Below, in pieces: positions 12,256-23,940 of a stretch of DNA of 64,000 nucleotides. The DNA is from Sipunculus nudus. Lineage: Eukaryota; Annelida; Sipuncula; Golfingiida; Sipunculidae. The stretch lies in the NCBI GenBank assembly GCA_026874595.1, contig CM049317.1, positions 56,759,618 through 56,823,617 on the forward strand, given 5' to 3'. The position numbers and the translations under genes are program-made. Below the pieces are notes generated by a model. The model worked only from the letters and a program-made list of their open reading frames with translations. It was not told the origin of the DNA and made no database searches. Numbering within the stretch: the stretch's first letter is position 1; each line of letters opens with the position of its first letter.

Positions 12256-13059
12256 AGGAGAGGCTGACCAAAAGAAACGAATTTTTATCTAATGAGTAAA
12301 AGCAATTTCCCCGTTTCTCGACATCAAAGATTATTAGGAACAACCTGTCAATAATTGAATTAAAAACCAGAGTGTCAATAACGTAGTGCTCACCCGGCAA
12401 ATTATATGCAATTGTAAATAAGTTTATGTCATGATCTTTTTATCACAGAGAGTTGGTTCTTAGGTGATCCTTCCTGCAGAAGTTTAGATATGGTACGAAG
12501 CTCAAGTGAATAAAACAGAGTCAAAATCAGTCCAGAAATAAGAATCAAAGACATTTTTTATATGTTGAAAAATTTGAATAAAATTGTGTGTTTAATGTAT
12601 TTCAATTTTTTGTACAAGTTACAAAAAAGCACATATAATACAAACAAAATCAGTGTCGGTCGAGAAATTAACGTTCTAATAATGGTGCACGGAAACCTGA
12701 TGAACAGATATAGACGACCGGACGCCGCATTGGTCCTGTAGCAAATAATATCGGTAATCATCCATCGATACAAGATTTTAAGGATCACAGAATGCAAAAT
12801 CGAATATGCAGACTAGGTGTTTTTCACTTTTGTTTTTTTTAACAATATTATCCGGTACAAGACTTTACTTTATTTGATTAGATATTTTGTAATAATGAGA
12901 AGCAGCTAGCTATATATATGTATATGTGTATATTTTATATAAATGTACTGGATTTAAATTGCTGCGGTTTTCTCTTTTCAATGTTTCGAGAGGTTACCAT
13001 TTTCGCGAAACACTAAAAAAATAACAGATTTTGTCTATAGCGACGCTATAGGCATAGCT
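12256..13059. other. AT-rich non-coding stretch
   Basis: No gene, RNA or repeat unit recognised. The 79-codon minus-strand frame at 12558-12797 is AT-biased and shows no domain. Confidence 0.45.
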
Positions 13060-14065
13060 TATGTACATGGGATGTGAATGAAGCTATAAAGTTAATACGA
13101 ATGTTCAAATATATATGTGTAGACAGGGAGACGTATCCACGAAGATTTTACTTTCGCGATAATCTCACTTTCGCGAAAATCGCGAATACGAATAAGTATA
13201 GGTATGAAGATACCAAAAAATGCATAGAATATATACTGTTTATAGTTACTTGGCTTTTTGTAAGCCAGGGTTTCAAATTGTGATAAGGGAATTATAAATA
13301 AGAGGTCCATTGTGGAAGGCAAGTCGAAAGGTAAATATTGATATTTAGTATGGATAATAATAGATCTTGTATATTCAAGGTTTGCTACTATAAATCATAT
13401 GAGATCTTTCAATTATTTGCCATTAAAGAACAAGAACTTCAGCTCGTTCGATTTTTTTTTCTATAGATGTTTTAGTGGGGGTAATCACCTCCATTTTTAA
13501 TGCTGACTTATCTCATTCTTAAACACGTATTTATACATCTGCAGAGTTCCATGTCGGTTTGGGACTAAGGGCGGTAGCACTCGCTTCTGGTCATTTTTTT
13601 CGCATCCTGCTGTCACCCAGGCCCGGTGTCTACCGCACCTGCTGGTCCTGGGTATGTAATCACCCCCATTACTGGGTCATAACACTGAGGAACCTCCAAA
13701 AGGCGCACTCGTTTGTGAGTGATACACGGCTGTAGGGCACAGTCTTCCCATTAAGCCTGCAGTGCGCTCACCCTGGGTGGAGGCCGACCGCGTGAAATCT
13801 GACCGCTCCTCGGATGAGATTTGAACTCACGACCTCCCGGCTTTGAGTCCTGTGCTGTACACCTTCGCCACAGAAGAAGGTGTTCGATGTTAACTTTTGT
13901 GGCCGTCTAATCATTTCGATTTTTTGGATATATTGTTTGATCTACATGTTATTAACTCATATAATAATTATTTTATTAATTTTTTTTATTATATGGTGAG
14001 ATCGCGAAAATGGAACCATCGGGAAACACTGAAAACAAATCCATGTCGCGAAATTAACAATATGC
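13060..14065 (+). repeat. CGCGAAA-type dispersed element, split by a SINE
   Basis: Two halves (about 13060-13452 and 13882-14065) align with 26590-27035. Shared blocks include TTTCGCGAAAATCGCGAAT-like sequence, a TGCCATTAAAGAACAAGAAC-like block, and the end GGTGAGATCGCGAAA...AAACACTGAAA. The halves are separated by the SINE at 13453-13881, which inserted into this older element. No coding capacity. Its outer ends are not defined. Confidence 0.6.
13453..13881 (-). mobile_element. tRNA-derived SINE, nested insertion with target-site duplication
   Basis: On the minus strand this reads a tRNA-like head with TTCTGTGGC and AGTTCAAATCTC (B-box-like), then a tRNA-unrelated body shared with the copies near 29.5, 40.5, 41.8 and 42.8 kb, and an A-rich tail. 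The 7-bp duplication GTTCGAT flanks it at 13446-13452 and 13882-13888. The A box has decayed (GCGAAGG for GCTCAGG), so RNA polymerase III activity is doubtful. Its function, as for other SINEs, is only retroposition using a partner LINE. Confidence 0.88.
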
Positions 14066-15078
14066 CAATTCTGTACATTGTTGACTATCAGATGACATTC
14101 CAAAACGACAAAATGAGACAAAAAGAACAACCAACTGAACACAACTATTATTTATCCTTTATACCATGAAAACCTCCTGTTTATCCCGAGAGTTGTCATC
14201 TCGGTAGATTTATTAATGAAGACGAATTGATTATCAAACGGGCAAATTATATTCCTCTATGGACTATTGATAATGTCATATTTAACATATTTAAGCGGTA
14301 CAAAACAAAGTTTGCATGCAGCACTGAATATATAGATAAAGGAACCGTATATACGAGTACATAATCCCTGTATTTTTGTAAATCTTTAATAAATTACATT
14401 GTTATTATTGATTTAAATGTTTGCTATACGACCGCTATATATTATTATGTGAATAAAACAATGAATACTAACACCTGTAAGTTAAAATATATAAACAAAA
14501 TGCATGTAAACGAACTGAAGTATAGAAGGAATCTTTAAGCATGTGGGGCATGACCACTGGGTGAACAAATTAGAGCTGTGTTATATATAAGAAAAAAACA
14601 CAGTCTAAATGACTTTGATTTATGTATAGCAGGGGTATAGATATAAACTATTATACAGGATCTTAAAAGGGGATGGGGTTCAAAACCCTGGCATACATGC
14701 GGGAAAACAAGTGTGCCCTGGTGGACTTGGTGGAATTTAAGCGTTATTTACTCCCGCGCTTATAGGTGTACTATAGGAAAGAAAAATCATGCGCTGCTTC
14801 TCAGTTTTTAGCGTTTAATATAATATTTTATATCCTAAATTTTTGGGTCGAATAGGTGGGAGGCTGAGCTCCTTGAACCCCTCTAAATCCACTGAGTAAA
14901 AATCCTCCCCTGACTATATATAAATGCATTATACAGGTTAACATGGAGCTGTTAATATAATTTTAAATTTTAAACTAAACATTTGTAAGAAATCAATGTT
15001 TCCCACAATTGTAATTATGTGTAATATAAAGACACCAATGTATAATAAAAATATTTCAGTTTTAAATCGAACCTGAAT
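14066..15078. other. AT-rich non-coding stretch
   Basis: 14660-14910 has GGGGTTCAAAACCC and AACCCCTCTAAATCC words like the ends of short GC-rich non-autonomous elements, but no partner copy was confirmed in the window. The remainder is featureless. Confidence 0.4.
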
Positions 15079-15097
15079 CCCCCCCCCCCCCCCCCCC
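15079..15097. repeat. C19 homopolymer
   Basis: Nineteen consecutive C bases. Confidence 0.97.
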
Positions 15098-15635
15098 AAT
15101 GAAATGTATTTACATTAATTAATTGATTTGACTGCCATGCAGGTGCGATTTAATAAAGTGAACCTATGAAAATTAATAGAAAATTACGAAATAAAGCCAG
15201 AATGAACATAGACCTAAACAGTTGTAAAGAACAATTTAAGCCATTCGTGCATGCCCTGTTATTTTAAAAGGCATACGAAATATTATTTTGACGTATAGTC
15301 TCGTTTATGAAATGCGTAAGCGAAAATTTTAAATGTCCAAAAATTCAATAGGTAAGGGGTAAAATATAATCAGGTAAGGAAACAAAAAGATGCACCTGCA
15401 GTATTAATTGAAGAAGTGGGTATTGGTAACTGTATTTGAGAAATGGAGTCGCATACGAGTATATATATTAACAGACGGATGAGCGGACGGGCAGATAAAA
15501 GGGTGAAGCTAGCTGTATGATGGCTATACAAGTATATATCTCCAGATCCACGACGCCAGGGGATTTTAATTTATCTATAGATCTTTAAGTTATTACAAAC
15601 GTTTTAATTCTATATCTAAGCCTTTCTTAGAAATA
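15098..15635. other. non-coding stretch
   Basis: AT-rich with no gene. 15470-15510 carries an ACGGATGAGCGGACGG patch reminiscent of the TCCGTC repeat head on the opposite strand, too short to call. Confidence 0.4.
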
Positions 15636-15656
15636 ATATATATATATATATATATA

Positions 15657-15714
<58 letters not shown>
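15636..15714. repeat. microsatellite (TA)n
   Basis: Nearly pure TA with one TTTAT interruption near 15658-15664. The Tyr-Ile repeats in overlapping frames are its translation. Confidence 0.97.
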
Positions 15715-15717
<3 letters not shown>

Positions 15718-16059
15718 GCATGGAACGGAGAGCACGCAGGTATATACGACAGCTCCGCCTTTTCAATATCCAGTGGACGCATGTCACCAGTGAAAACTGA
15801 TAATCCTGAATAAACAGGAAATCAGCCAATCAAATGTGAGTTACCCCAGATGACAAAAAATTAGTAGGAGGGGCCTAACTTGTGAACTGACAGATGGCAA
15901 AGTCTCCTGCGTGGAGATATCAGGCAGTTGAAACAGACATATGAATAAATATTTAAAATATTACTCTTTTACCTTAATAATAGTGATTAGCTTTACAATT
16001 GTATAAATGTTATTATAAATGTCCGTCAATCTAGTAGATACACAGATCTAGTCTACACA
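15715..16059. other. non-coding stretch
   Basis: Mixed composition. No gene or repeat family recognised. Confidence 0.45.
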
Positions 16060-16665
16060 TACCCGAGTCCGAGTGCAAGTCCGATTTCAAGCTTGTCGCT
16101 TCAAGTCCCAGTCCGAGTCCTTCGGGTTCGAATCTAAGTCCACCTTCGATTCCATGTAATTTTAAGATCGGTTACCCCTGAAAACTAGAAATCGATTTCA
16201 CATAACCCCCTACGATGTCAAATTACCCCTTCAAAGAGGTATGTCTTCATGTTTATTTACTTAAAATTAATATAATTTCTCCCTTTTTGAGTTCCCAAAT
16301 TAGGTTGAATTTTTGTATATTTTACGTTTGCATATAACGTGCCTGCGAGTAAATATGAATATATTCAACAATGAAATTTACATTTTGCGACAATTGTATT
16401 CGTTATAGATTGATTCCAGCGTATCATTCATGTGGTTTATTAAAATATATACAAGTATCATGAGGTGAAAAAAAAAGAATTTATCATTTAGTAAATTGAC
16501 CAAGGGGGCAATCTGAAGAGTGCGGGGGTAATCTGAAATTAGGTTCAGGCTACCCCCGAGGGTAATCTGAAATCGATTTAAAAAACACCAGGGGTAGCCT
16601 GAACCTGGGAATAACCTTAAGTTACAAGAAGTGTTTTAAGCTGGGTCGATGTCCGAGTCCAATCA
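16060..16665 (-). repeat. GGACTC-type repeat with internal GGTAATCTGAAAT repeat
   Basis: Degenerate arrays of GAGTCC / CAAGTCC words lie at 16065-16155 and again near 16635-16660. They have the same vocabulary, on the opposite strand, as the elements at 25.1 and 44.2 kb. Between them are several GGTAATCTGAAATC words on both strands and a perfect 16-bp inverted repeat (16541-16556 with 16591-16606). It is probably a nested or composite repeat. No coding capacity. Confidence 0.5.
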
Positions 16666-17522
16666 GAAAAAATATTATTTTTTATTCATTCATTATTATA
16701 TATTATACAGAGGCCTTGCCATAGCATCTATACGAGTATACAACGTCTGGTTCCCAGATAATGTGTCCTATAAAACGTGTCCTCGAGTCCTATACTGCAA
16801 GATTCACTATACACTATACAATAGTATACAAACGATATATATAAAATGAGGACGTCATATATCATATGATTACATATATATACATGATTTATATGATACC
16901 TGTAAATCATTTTAGAAGTTACCAGAGTGTTCTACGTTAATTCTCTTTCATGAGCATATGAAATGCATATATTTTTACTGCACTATTCTGGTTGATCATA
17001 AATTCACTTTATAGTATTTAGTCCCCTATTGAATTGTCTGTTTACTTGTTCGTGATTGTTTTTTTATTTAAACAAATAATTAGAAAAATCAAATCTATAT
17101 CCTCGTGATTTTTTAAAATATACCAATGTTATATCAAATGTGTATATAAATTGTATTAAGCTATGTCACATAAATATATACATGTACTCGTATTAGTTAT
17201 CAAATATTTTTAAACATATTTTCCACAAAATGCATTTATTTTACAACTTGCACTTATAAATAAATATCTGCGAATTAATGTACTTAACTCCATTATTTCG
17301 ACATCATTAAATTATAATCATTATAAATATAGCAAAATCAATATTTCTATTAACTGAAATTCAATTTTTTTTTTACATTTAAGTCTTTTGCGTTATAGAT
17401 TTAACTTATAATACTTGAAATATTATTATAAAAGTGTCCGCAAGTTTCGTAACTGCCATAAGTAAGCCATGTAGGTATATACTCCCACTGAAATATGTCA
17501 TTGTCATATGTTACCCTTGTCG
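16666..17522. other. very AT-rich non-coding stretch
   Basis: Many short TATA-type tracts and no recognisable gene. The short frames present (66 and 77 codons) are AT-driven. Confidence 0.5.
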
Positions 17523-17565
<43 letters not shown>

Positions 17566-17606
17566 GTAATAATAATAATAATAGCAACCACAACGACGAC
17601 AACATC

Positions 17607-17664
<58 letters not shown>

Positions 17665-17780
17665 TAACAATAAATGATAAATAATAATAATAATAATAAT
17701 AATAAGATGATGATGAAGAATAAGGAGAATAAAAAGAAACTGAAGATGAAGAAGAACAAGAACAAGAATTAAGAAGAAGT
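17523..17780. repeat. microsatellite (AAT)n with GAA/GAT-rich end
   Basis: (AAT)n runs from 17524 to about 17704, interrupted by CAACCACAACGACGAC at 17584-17600, then an AAG/GAT purine-rich tail. Poly-Ile, poly-Tyr and poly-Leu frames here are artefacts of the repeat. Confidence 0.96.
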
Positions 17781-17832
17781 AGACTGACATTTACAAAAAT
17801 AAAAATTATTTGTACTCTACAAATAAACAAAC

Positions 17833-18118
17833 CATTTCGGTTTGGGACCACCTGACAGGGCGGTAGCACTTGCTTCCTATCATATTATTTTGAATCCTAG
17901 TGTCACCCATGTCCGGTGTATACCGCACCTGCGGGTCCTTGGTGTGTAATCATTCCCATTGCGAGGTCATAACACCGAAGATACCTTCCCATTAAGCCTG
18001 CAGACCGCTCATCCTGCATGGCCGGGGGCCAACCGTGAAAATCTCACCGCCTCGGCTTAGATTTTAACTCACGACCCCCGGCTTTGAGTCTTGTGCTCTA
18101 CCCTGAGCCACAGAAACT
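17833..18118 (-). mobile_element. tRNA-derived SINE, 3'-truncated copy
   Basis: The minus strand starts with TTTCTGTGGCTCAGGGTAGA (A-box region) and GTGAGTTAAAATCTAAGCC (B-box region), followed by the shared SINE body down to GGTTTGGGA. The 3' tail block present in the copies at 13.5 and 41.8 kb is missing, so the element is truncated at 17833. Confidence 0.85.
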
Positions 18119-18617
18119 CTTTTATTCGTCAGGCTAGTACTTTGTGCAATACTTATAACGTTTCACTTTTAAAATATTAAAGATTCAGGTCATATTTTAT
18201 TTCGTGCTATTACAAAATAGCAAGTCTCTATTAATGTCCTTTTCCCGTCATTTTCTGTCATTCCAACAACAGCACAAACACTACCTGTATAGTTTCATAT
18301 CGATATGGGCTGAATAATTATCTTATCTTATCTTTTGCTGCCTAGAATAACACCGGAAACGTAAGTTTGCCAGTGTGAGTCATATAGATGTCATTCGATA
18401 GTGTATCAAATGACATCCCAGGGTGCCAGTTTTGCTTTCGGACATACAAATACAAAATCTTTTGAAATCCAAATTAAGACAATTGCTTTTTGGGCCTTGT
18501 TTGAGGACTGTGGTATTTTCTAATTGTTTTTTATGTACTTTAGTGAATAAATTCATGTATATAAGCATGCATGTATAATCTGTGTGTGTGCATGTGTGTA
18601 TGTATGGACGGGGGATA
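18119..18617. other. non-coding stretch
   Basis: No gene seen. The 91-codon minus frame ending here translates part of the adjacent hAT-like terminus and is not taken as coding. Confidence 0.5.
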
Positions 18618-18838
18618 CAGGGGCGGATCCAGGATTTAGGAAAAGGGGGGTCCAACCCAGAAGGACAAATGAACCCCCCCCCCCCAAAAAAAAAAATGGT
18701 CCTCAGGTCTGAAAAGGGGGGGGGGGGGTAAAGGCGGCAAAATTTTGTCTGAAGCCATTAAAAAAAGTTGTTTCTGATGAAAAAGGAGGGGTCCGGACCC
18801 CCTGGACCCCCCCCCCCCTCCCCGGATCCGCTTCTGAG
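18618..18838 (-). mobile_element. hAT-like short non-autonomous element, copy 2
   Basis: Both ends are visible. The left end is CAGGGGCGGATCCAGGAT and the right end, read on the minus strand, is CAGAAGCGGATCCGGGGA. This gives imperfect terminal inverted repeats in an element of about 220 bp with internal G and C runs. It aligns on the minus strand with 621-846 and 42455-42637. The CAGGG-type ends suggest hAT. The flanking 8-mers do not match, so the duplication has decayed or the ends are offset. Confidence 0.75.
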
Positions 18839-20257
18839 ATAGAATGGAAAAGAAAAGGTCTTATGTCTGTATAACTTTTTTTGCATTTAAATGCACCGGG
18901 TCGTATACAGTTGAACTCAAATCTGCACTGAACATTTTTTTTTAGATTCAGTAAAAGTTGAATTATGATCCACTTGCGACATCCGGGTTTTAATATGTAC
19001 GCAAAATGGCAGCCCCTTTGGGTGGTTATGGTCAGGGTTTGATAAGGGCACACGATGACCGCGCCCTCATCCGCAAATTATAATAGGATTATGCAAAAGT
19101 TTTTCTAATATATATATATCTATATGATCATGTACACGAGGATGCATGCCTTTCTTTCATTTATGAATATCATTTGATTCAAACTTGTTTGAATAAAATA
19201 GGCATGAAAAAGTACCACTTTTAATAAATTACGAAACATGACATATAATTTACTCTTCCTGTATCCATGTTAGATATCAAACAATTTTAAGTTTGGGTGT
19301 TTGATTTAACAATTTGTGTTCAGTGTGCTATGGTGTGTCATATATATTGTGTACTGTAAATATTCTGTGTGTGGGTATATATATGGTCATTCCCCATTTC
19401 TTTTTTGTTATACTACCTTAGAATACACTGTATTCATACTACTATATAAATTACACTGACATTGTACCGTATCATTGTACCGTATCATTATTCTGTGAAA
19501 GAATAAACATTAATCAAGTTTTGGTCTGCTATCCTGGTAATTTCTTGAAAAAAAACCAAAAAAAATATATCTGGACGAAAATAACCTGAGCACACATGAA
19601 ATCGAAGAAAGATAGAGTATAACTCGTTAATAGATGAATTTCAACACGTGCAAGTGACCTGTTTAAAGTTGACCTGTTTTGTTTCCTGCTAAAATATGAT
19701 GCACCCAGTAATAATAATGTAATGTGATTAGCCAGTGGTGATAACGTATTTAAAATTTTGACTTTAAAACGAAGCATTTAAGATGAAGTTTAATATATAA
19801 TTAAAAATGAACACACATTATAAAAATTTCGACTGCTATGAATTCATTAAATGGAATATTAGCTCTTTCAATTAGATGTGCCATACCTTGTTTTAAATAA
19901 GTTTTGAATGAAGAAGTTAGTCCATATGTTAAACTACACTAGTTTTTCTGACTACTCGCATTCCATAACAAGCCCCAAACAATCATTGATAAATCATTAC
20001 TTGCATGCATGATATAATTCAGGCATAATGAAATGAATTAGGTTCATACAAGACAAAGCTAACAAGCATACATATATTAACATAAGTGCCGTAAATAGAA
20101 TTAATCACTCATAACATGAAAACTGACAGAATTTCAGCTATTTCGTTAAAAAGTAGTTCTTATTTTATCAGACACAATCACCAAGTCCATATAAATTTAA
20201 CTTTTTTGTTAAGCGTTGCTGTTTTTTATTGATATATCAAAGGTATTAGAAGCAACA
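18839..20257. other. AT-rich non-coding stretch
   Basis: No gene, RNA or repeat unit recognised. A direct duplication of the word TTGTACCGTATCATT occurs at 19462-19490. Confidence 0.45.
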
Positions 20258-20526
20258 AGGGGGTACAATCCAGCCTAGAGCTAGGGGTATAAAATAGACT
20301 GGACTAGATTATCCTCGGGGGGTATAAAAAAGCCTAGCCCGTTTTATACCCGGGGTATTTTTTGGTCTAGGCCAGATTATACCCGGGGGTTTACAATAGC
20401 CTAGTCTGTTTTATACCCGGGGTATTTTCTGATCTAGGCCAGATAACACCCGGGGGTATAAAATAGCCTAGTATGTTTTATACCCGGGGTATTTTCTGGT
20501 CTAGGTCAGATTATACCCGGGTATAG
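20258..20526. repeat. 67-bp tandem repeat with CCCGGG-centred palindromes
   Basis: AGCCTAG recurs at 20331, 20398 and 20465, exactly 67 bp apart, with a more diverged unit before it. Each unit contains ATACCC-G-GGGTAT, a perfect inverted repeat around one base, plus TCTAGGCCAGA. The array abuts a (TA)n tract. It is a local minisatellite with about four units. Confidence 0.9.
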
Positions 20527-20531
20527 AATAA

Positions 20532-20596
<65 letters not shown>
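20532..20596. repeat. microsatellite (TA)n
   Basis: Pure TA tract directly after the 67-bp array. Confidence 0.97.
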
Positions 20597-20597
<1 letters not shown>

Positions 20598-21479
20598 TGC
20601 CTACGTCTAGAAGGAAAATGGCATTGTTTCACAGTAGCTGATTCACCACATAGCAGTAATTGTGGACGATAATAGGGAGTTATAGGCAGTTATGCTGACA
20701 TAATTAGATATATAGAAGTTTTATTTATATATGAATAAAGTGTGGCTTATATTATTTGTATAACCCAAACAAGTGATCGATTCTCCAAATGATCCAATAC
20801 CAATAACAACCACACACACCTTACCTTCATGGCATAAAATATAGATATTTTGTAAATAAAGCATCCATACATAAGATATTAATCTCCAGTATGTAAAGCT
20901 ACACGGTGATTGGTGGATAATTATACCCATCCATTTATCAACGTACACTGACAGTAAAGGAATTTGAATTTATGGTTTGAGTGAGACTGCGAGATTGAAT
21001 ACGGAGTATACATGCAGACCGATATGCACATGCCCTGACCATGAGTTCGCATAATAAAATTGTTTACTATAAAATATTAATCCGTAAATTGTATCCTATG
21101 CAGACAGACGTTGAACATTGTATGCTTTGTACTGTATACGCCGCTGTGCATATTATCTTCAATATACATTTCAAATAATATTATGAAGCGGGTTGCCGGT
21201 TTTTGCTTAGATAACAGGTATACGGTACTCACAATCTGCTGACCTTTGACCTTCCAGGGGGATTCCCCAGCGCATTATATCTCCAAAACATATCGTTGGA
21301 TGAACTGTTTACCTCCTTTACATGAACAGGTTTAGTTATCACAAAGGTTAGTATATAGATCCCATATGTTTGTTCTAGCTGCGTGTAAGAAAACCAGCCA
21401 GGTCCCTGTGGGCTGCTTCAGACCAGCCAGCATGCTATGGAACTCTGGCAGTCTTAGCAGGCCAGTCTGAAGGAGAATT
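20597..21479. other. non-coding stretch
   Basis: AT-rich to about 21180, becoming more balanced towards the next island. No gene recognised. Confidence 0.45.
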
Positions 21480-22030
21480 AGCCCAGTCAAGACCGACGCC
21501 GTCTAATAGCTAATACTTTGGGCGGCCATAAAACAGAAAATATCACTTTCAACCACGCAAACGGGCCACTAGATTTGGCGAAAGGGCACATTTTTCGGTC
21601 ACGTGACCCGTAAAAACTAATTAGCGCAGGCCGATGAGTGGTCGTTGCCTTCTGACTACCGAGAGCCAGGGCTTTTTGAAAGGATAGCTATGTAGTCGTT
21701 TATGGGAATGATGTGTCGAAGCCGGGTACTATATTAGATTTATAGGCCCATAGACTAGGCCCCCTTGTCATTAGAGCTCGTTTGGACCCCGTTAAAGGCA
21801 CCCTTGGGTCCTCCGAGCGACTCTCCGCCCGGCTCAAATATTGCACTTTTTGAGATATACGGCAACAAGTGTCCAACGGGCAATACGTTAATTCTTGGTC
21901 CACATTCATTTGGCCGCACTCTAAGCATTATATGTTCCGCCTTGATCTGGCTGGCTTCTGCCAGTCTCACAGCTCATAGAAGCTGGCCTGGCAGCAGCCA
22001 CACAGCATCTTGACTCAGTCTTGTACCTAC
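21480..22030. promoter_or_regulatory. higher-complexity island with E-box palindrome and homeodomain palindrome
   Basis: This is one of the most GC-balanced segments of the window, without repeats. It contains the perfect 12-bp palindrome GGTCACGTGACC (21597-21608), the full form of the USF/MITF/TFEB-type E-box, and CTAATTAG (21617-21624) nine bases on. GGCCATAAAACA and AACCACGCAAAC are nearby. Frames of 82 and 71 codons overlap on opposite strands at 21755-22013. Neither is recognised, and open frames are expected in GC-balanced DNA. Candidate enhancer or promoter. Confidence 0.3.
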
Positions 22031-22487
22031 TTACATATATTCTGGATATAATCACTGCATTACAGAATTTTGTGAATGTAACCGTACGATGGAATATACA
22101 CGGTAAGTGGCTATTTATAGACACAGGAGGTGTGATATTTTACCGGATTTATATATCTTGGATATTGCGTAGAATCAACTCATGACGTCATCATACTGCT
22201 GTCCGTTACATGTTGAGCTTTTGTCTTCATAATTGTGCAATTTATACACGGAATGTTGACAAAATGACAAAAGTGAATAAAGTCATTCACTCAGGTGTGT
22301 GTAAAATATCATACGTGTGATTGATGAATGGGCTGAACGTGATTAACCGATGCGCATTCACCAAAATGTGATCACACTCTAGGAGTATATGATTGCAAAA
22401 GGCATTTCACGCCATTTTATCATGATAAAATAAGGATAAAATACCTTCAAAGTTTGGATGATACAACCCAGCTGCTGTGAAATTATG

Positions 22488-22490
<3 letters not shown>
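22031..22490. other. non-coding stretch
   Basis: Mixed composition, no gene seen. CACGGTAAGTGG at 22099 resembles a splice donor but has no coding frame before it. Confidence 0.4.
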
Positions 22491-22555
<65 letters not shown>

Positions 22556-22556
22556 G

Positions 22557-22588
<32 letters not shown>
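22491..22588. repeat. microsatellite (TA)n
   Basis: Long TA tract with a TGTATATGTATG interruption around 22548-22561. Confidence 0.97.
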
Positions 22589-22590
<2 letters not shown>

Positions 22591-23440
22591 TATTAATTAT
22601 AGTCAGGTGTGTGTTAAACTACACAACGATAAAGTGCTCAACTGACAGGAGCTGTAATATATGAAAAGTTCAAGACTTTAACCTACATGGGTTTTACAAC
22701 GTTGTTTCTTAACGGCTGTAGGTCCTCACTTTTCGGAAACCTATTATGAAGTATATATATAAATATGTATATATACACATACATATCCTTCGCCAGACTG
22801 CAAGGTTGGTATTTTCTGGGGAATTTTATGTACTGAAACAGACTTTACATAGAGTTGTATGTAGGAAAAAACTGCCGGTCTAAACAGTAGGGACTCCTTC
22901 GCTACTTGAATGTCTTACTCTTAGCATTATCTCTCTATTATACTATCTTACCTGAAGTCTTTGAACAAATGACAGAATTTTCAGACTGAGTACATCTTAT
23001 CAAAGCCATGTATAGTTTAAATAAACTCATAGTATACTATGAAGGGATCACTCTGATATAATCATTTGTATATATGATAATATGATAACACCGAGAAAAT
23101 ACATGACTCATCAAGATGTTCAATGAAATGCCAGCTATCGTTTTGATGGTGACTGTTGTAATATCAAATGCAAATCAATCAAATTATCTAAATGTTATAT
23201 AACAGTATAATACTCAGCAGTTTCGAATAAGACATCAAATATAAATATAACGATACTAAGCATTGGATATATCGATACTCGGAATTTCTATTTAACACGA
23301 ATAGATAGGAAAGTATATGTTCAGAGATGCTATTATGTACTGACGCGTGTGAAACCGTTGCCGTCAAATTACAAACTAAATAGTTAATGAGTTAAATAAA
23401 TAAATAATGTTGTACAACGAAAGTATTGGTACATAACATG
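22589..23440. other. AT-rich non-coding stretch
   Basis: No gene or repeat family recognised. Confidence 0.5.
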
Positions 23441-23940
23441 CTAACAATCCAAGTCAACCACGATTAGATGACGTCATCGCTTTTAACCTTATCAAGTGAC
23501 CGGAAGTGGTATTTGAACCATGACTAAACACACAGATTTAGATCTCTGTCGAGTGTTTGATGAAGTCACTCTAATCACCTTTGATGTTAATTAAATAAAC
23601 GATCCGGCAATAAATATGATTTGCTTTATCTCCACTGCTTACCATGCATGCAAACAGAGGGATTGCATGTTATTACCTTTATATATTGCGTCACTAAGGT
23701 TATATATAGTCCAACAGAGACCCCTTCCAAGTATTGATCCGTTCAATAACGGCCTGACATGAGTGTTGCCCTTGTTTGTTCTAAAAACATTAATCTGCTC
23801 CGTGTGTTTGTATGGAGGAAATGGCCATATTAATTATTCCACGGTTATATTTATCCCGTAGCAAAGTGGGGTTCACTTCACTTAGTGGGGAAATGGCATA
23901 TTTCCTGTTTGATGTTCACGTTCATTTCCAGAGCGATTAC
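23441..23940. promoter_or_regulatory. higher-complexity island with CRE, ETS and TCF/LEF-type motifs
   Basis: Within 120 bp there are a perfect 12-bp palindrome GATGACGTCATC (23467-23478, CRE/ATF type), ACCGGAAGT (23499-23507, full ETS consensus) and CCTTTGATG (23578-23586, TCF/LEF type). A TGCATGCAAA word and CCATATTAAT (23827-23836) lie further on. There is no coding frame. The close spacing of three consensus sites makes this one of the better enhancer candidates here. Confidence 0.35.

Noticed and set aside
17504-17869. 121-codon Leu/Tyr/Ser-rich frame and poly-Ile frames
   Set aside because: Translations of the (AAT)n microsatellite.
20258-20526. CRISPR-like regular repeat array
   Set aside because: The repeats are contiguous 67-bp units without unique spacers, in eukaryotic DNA.
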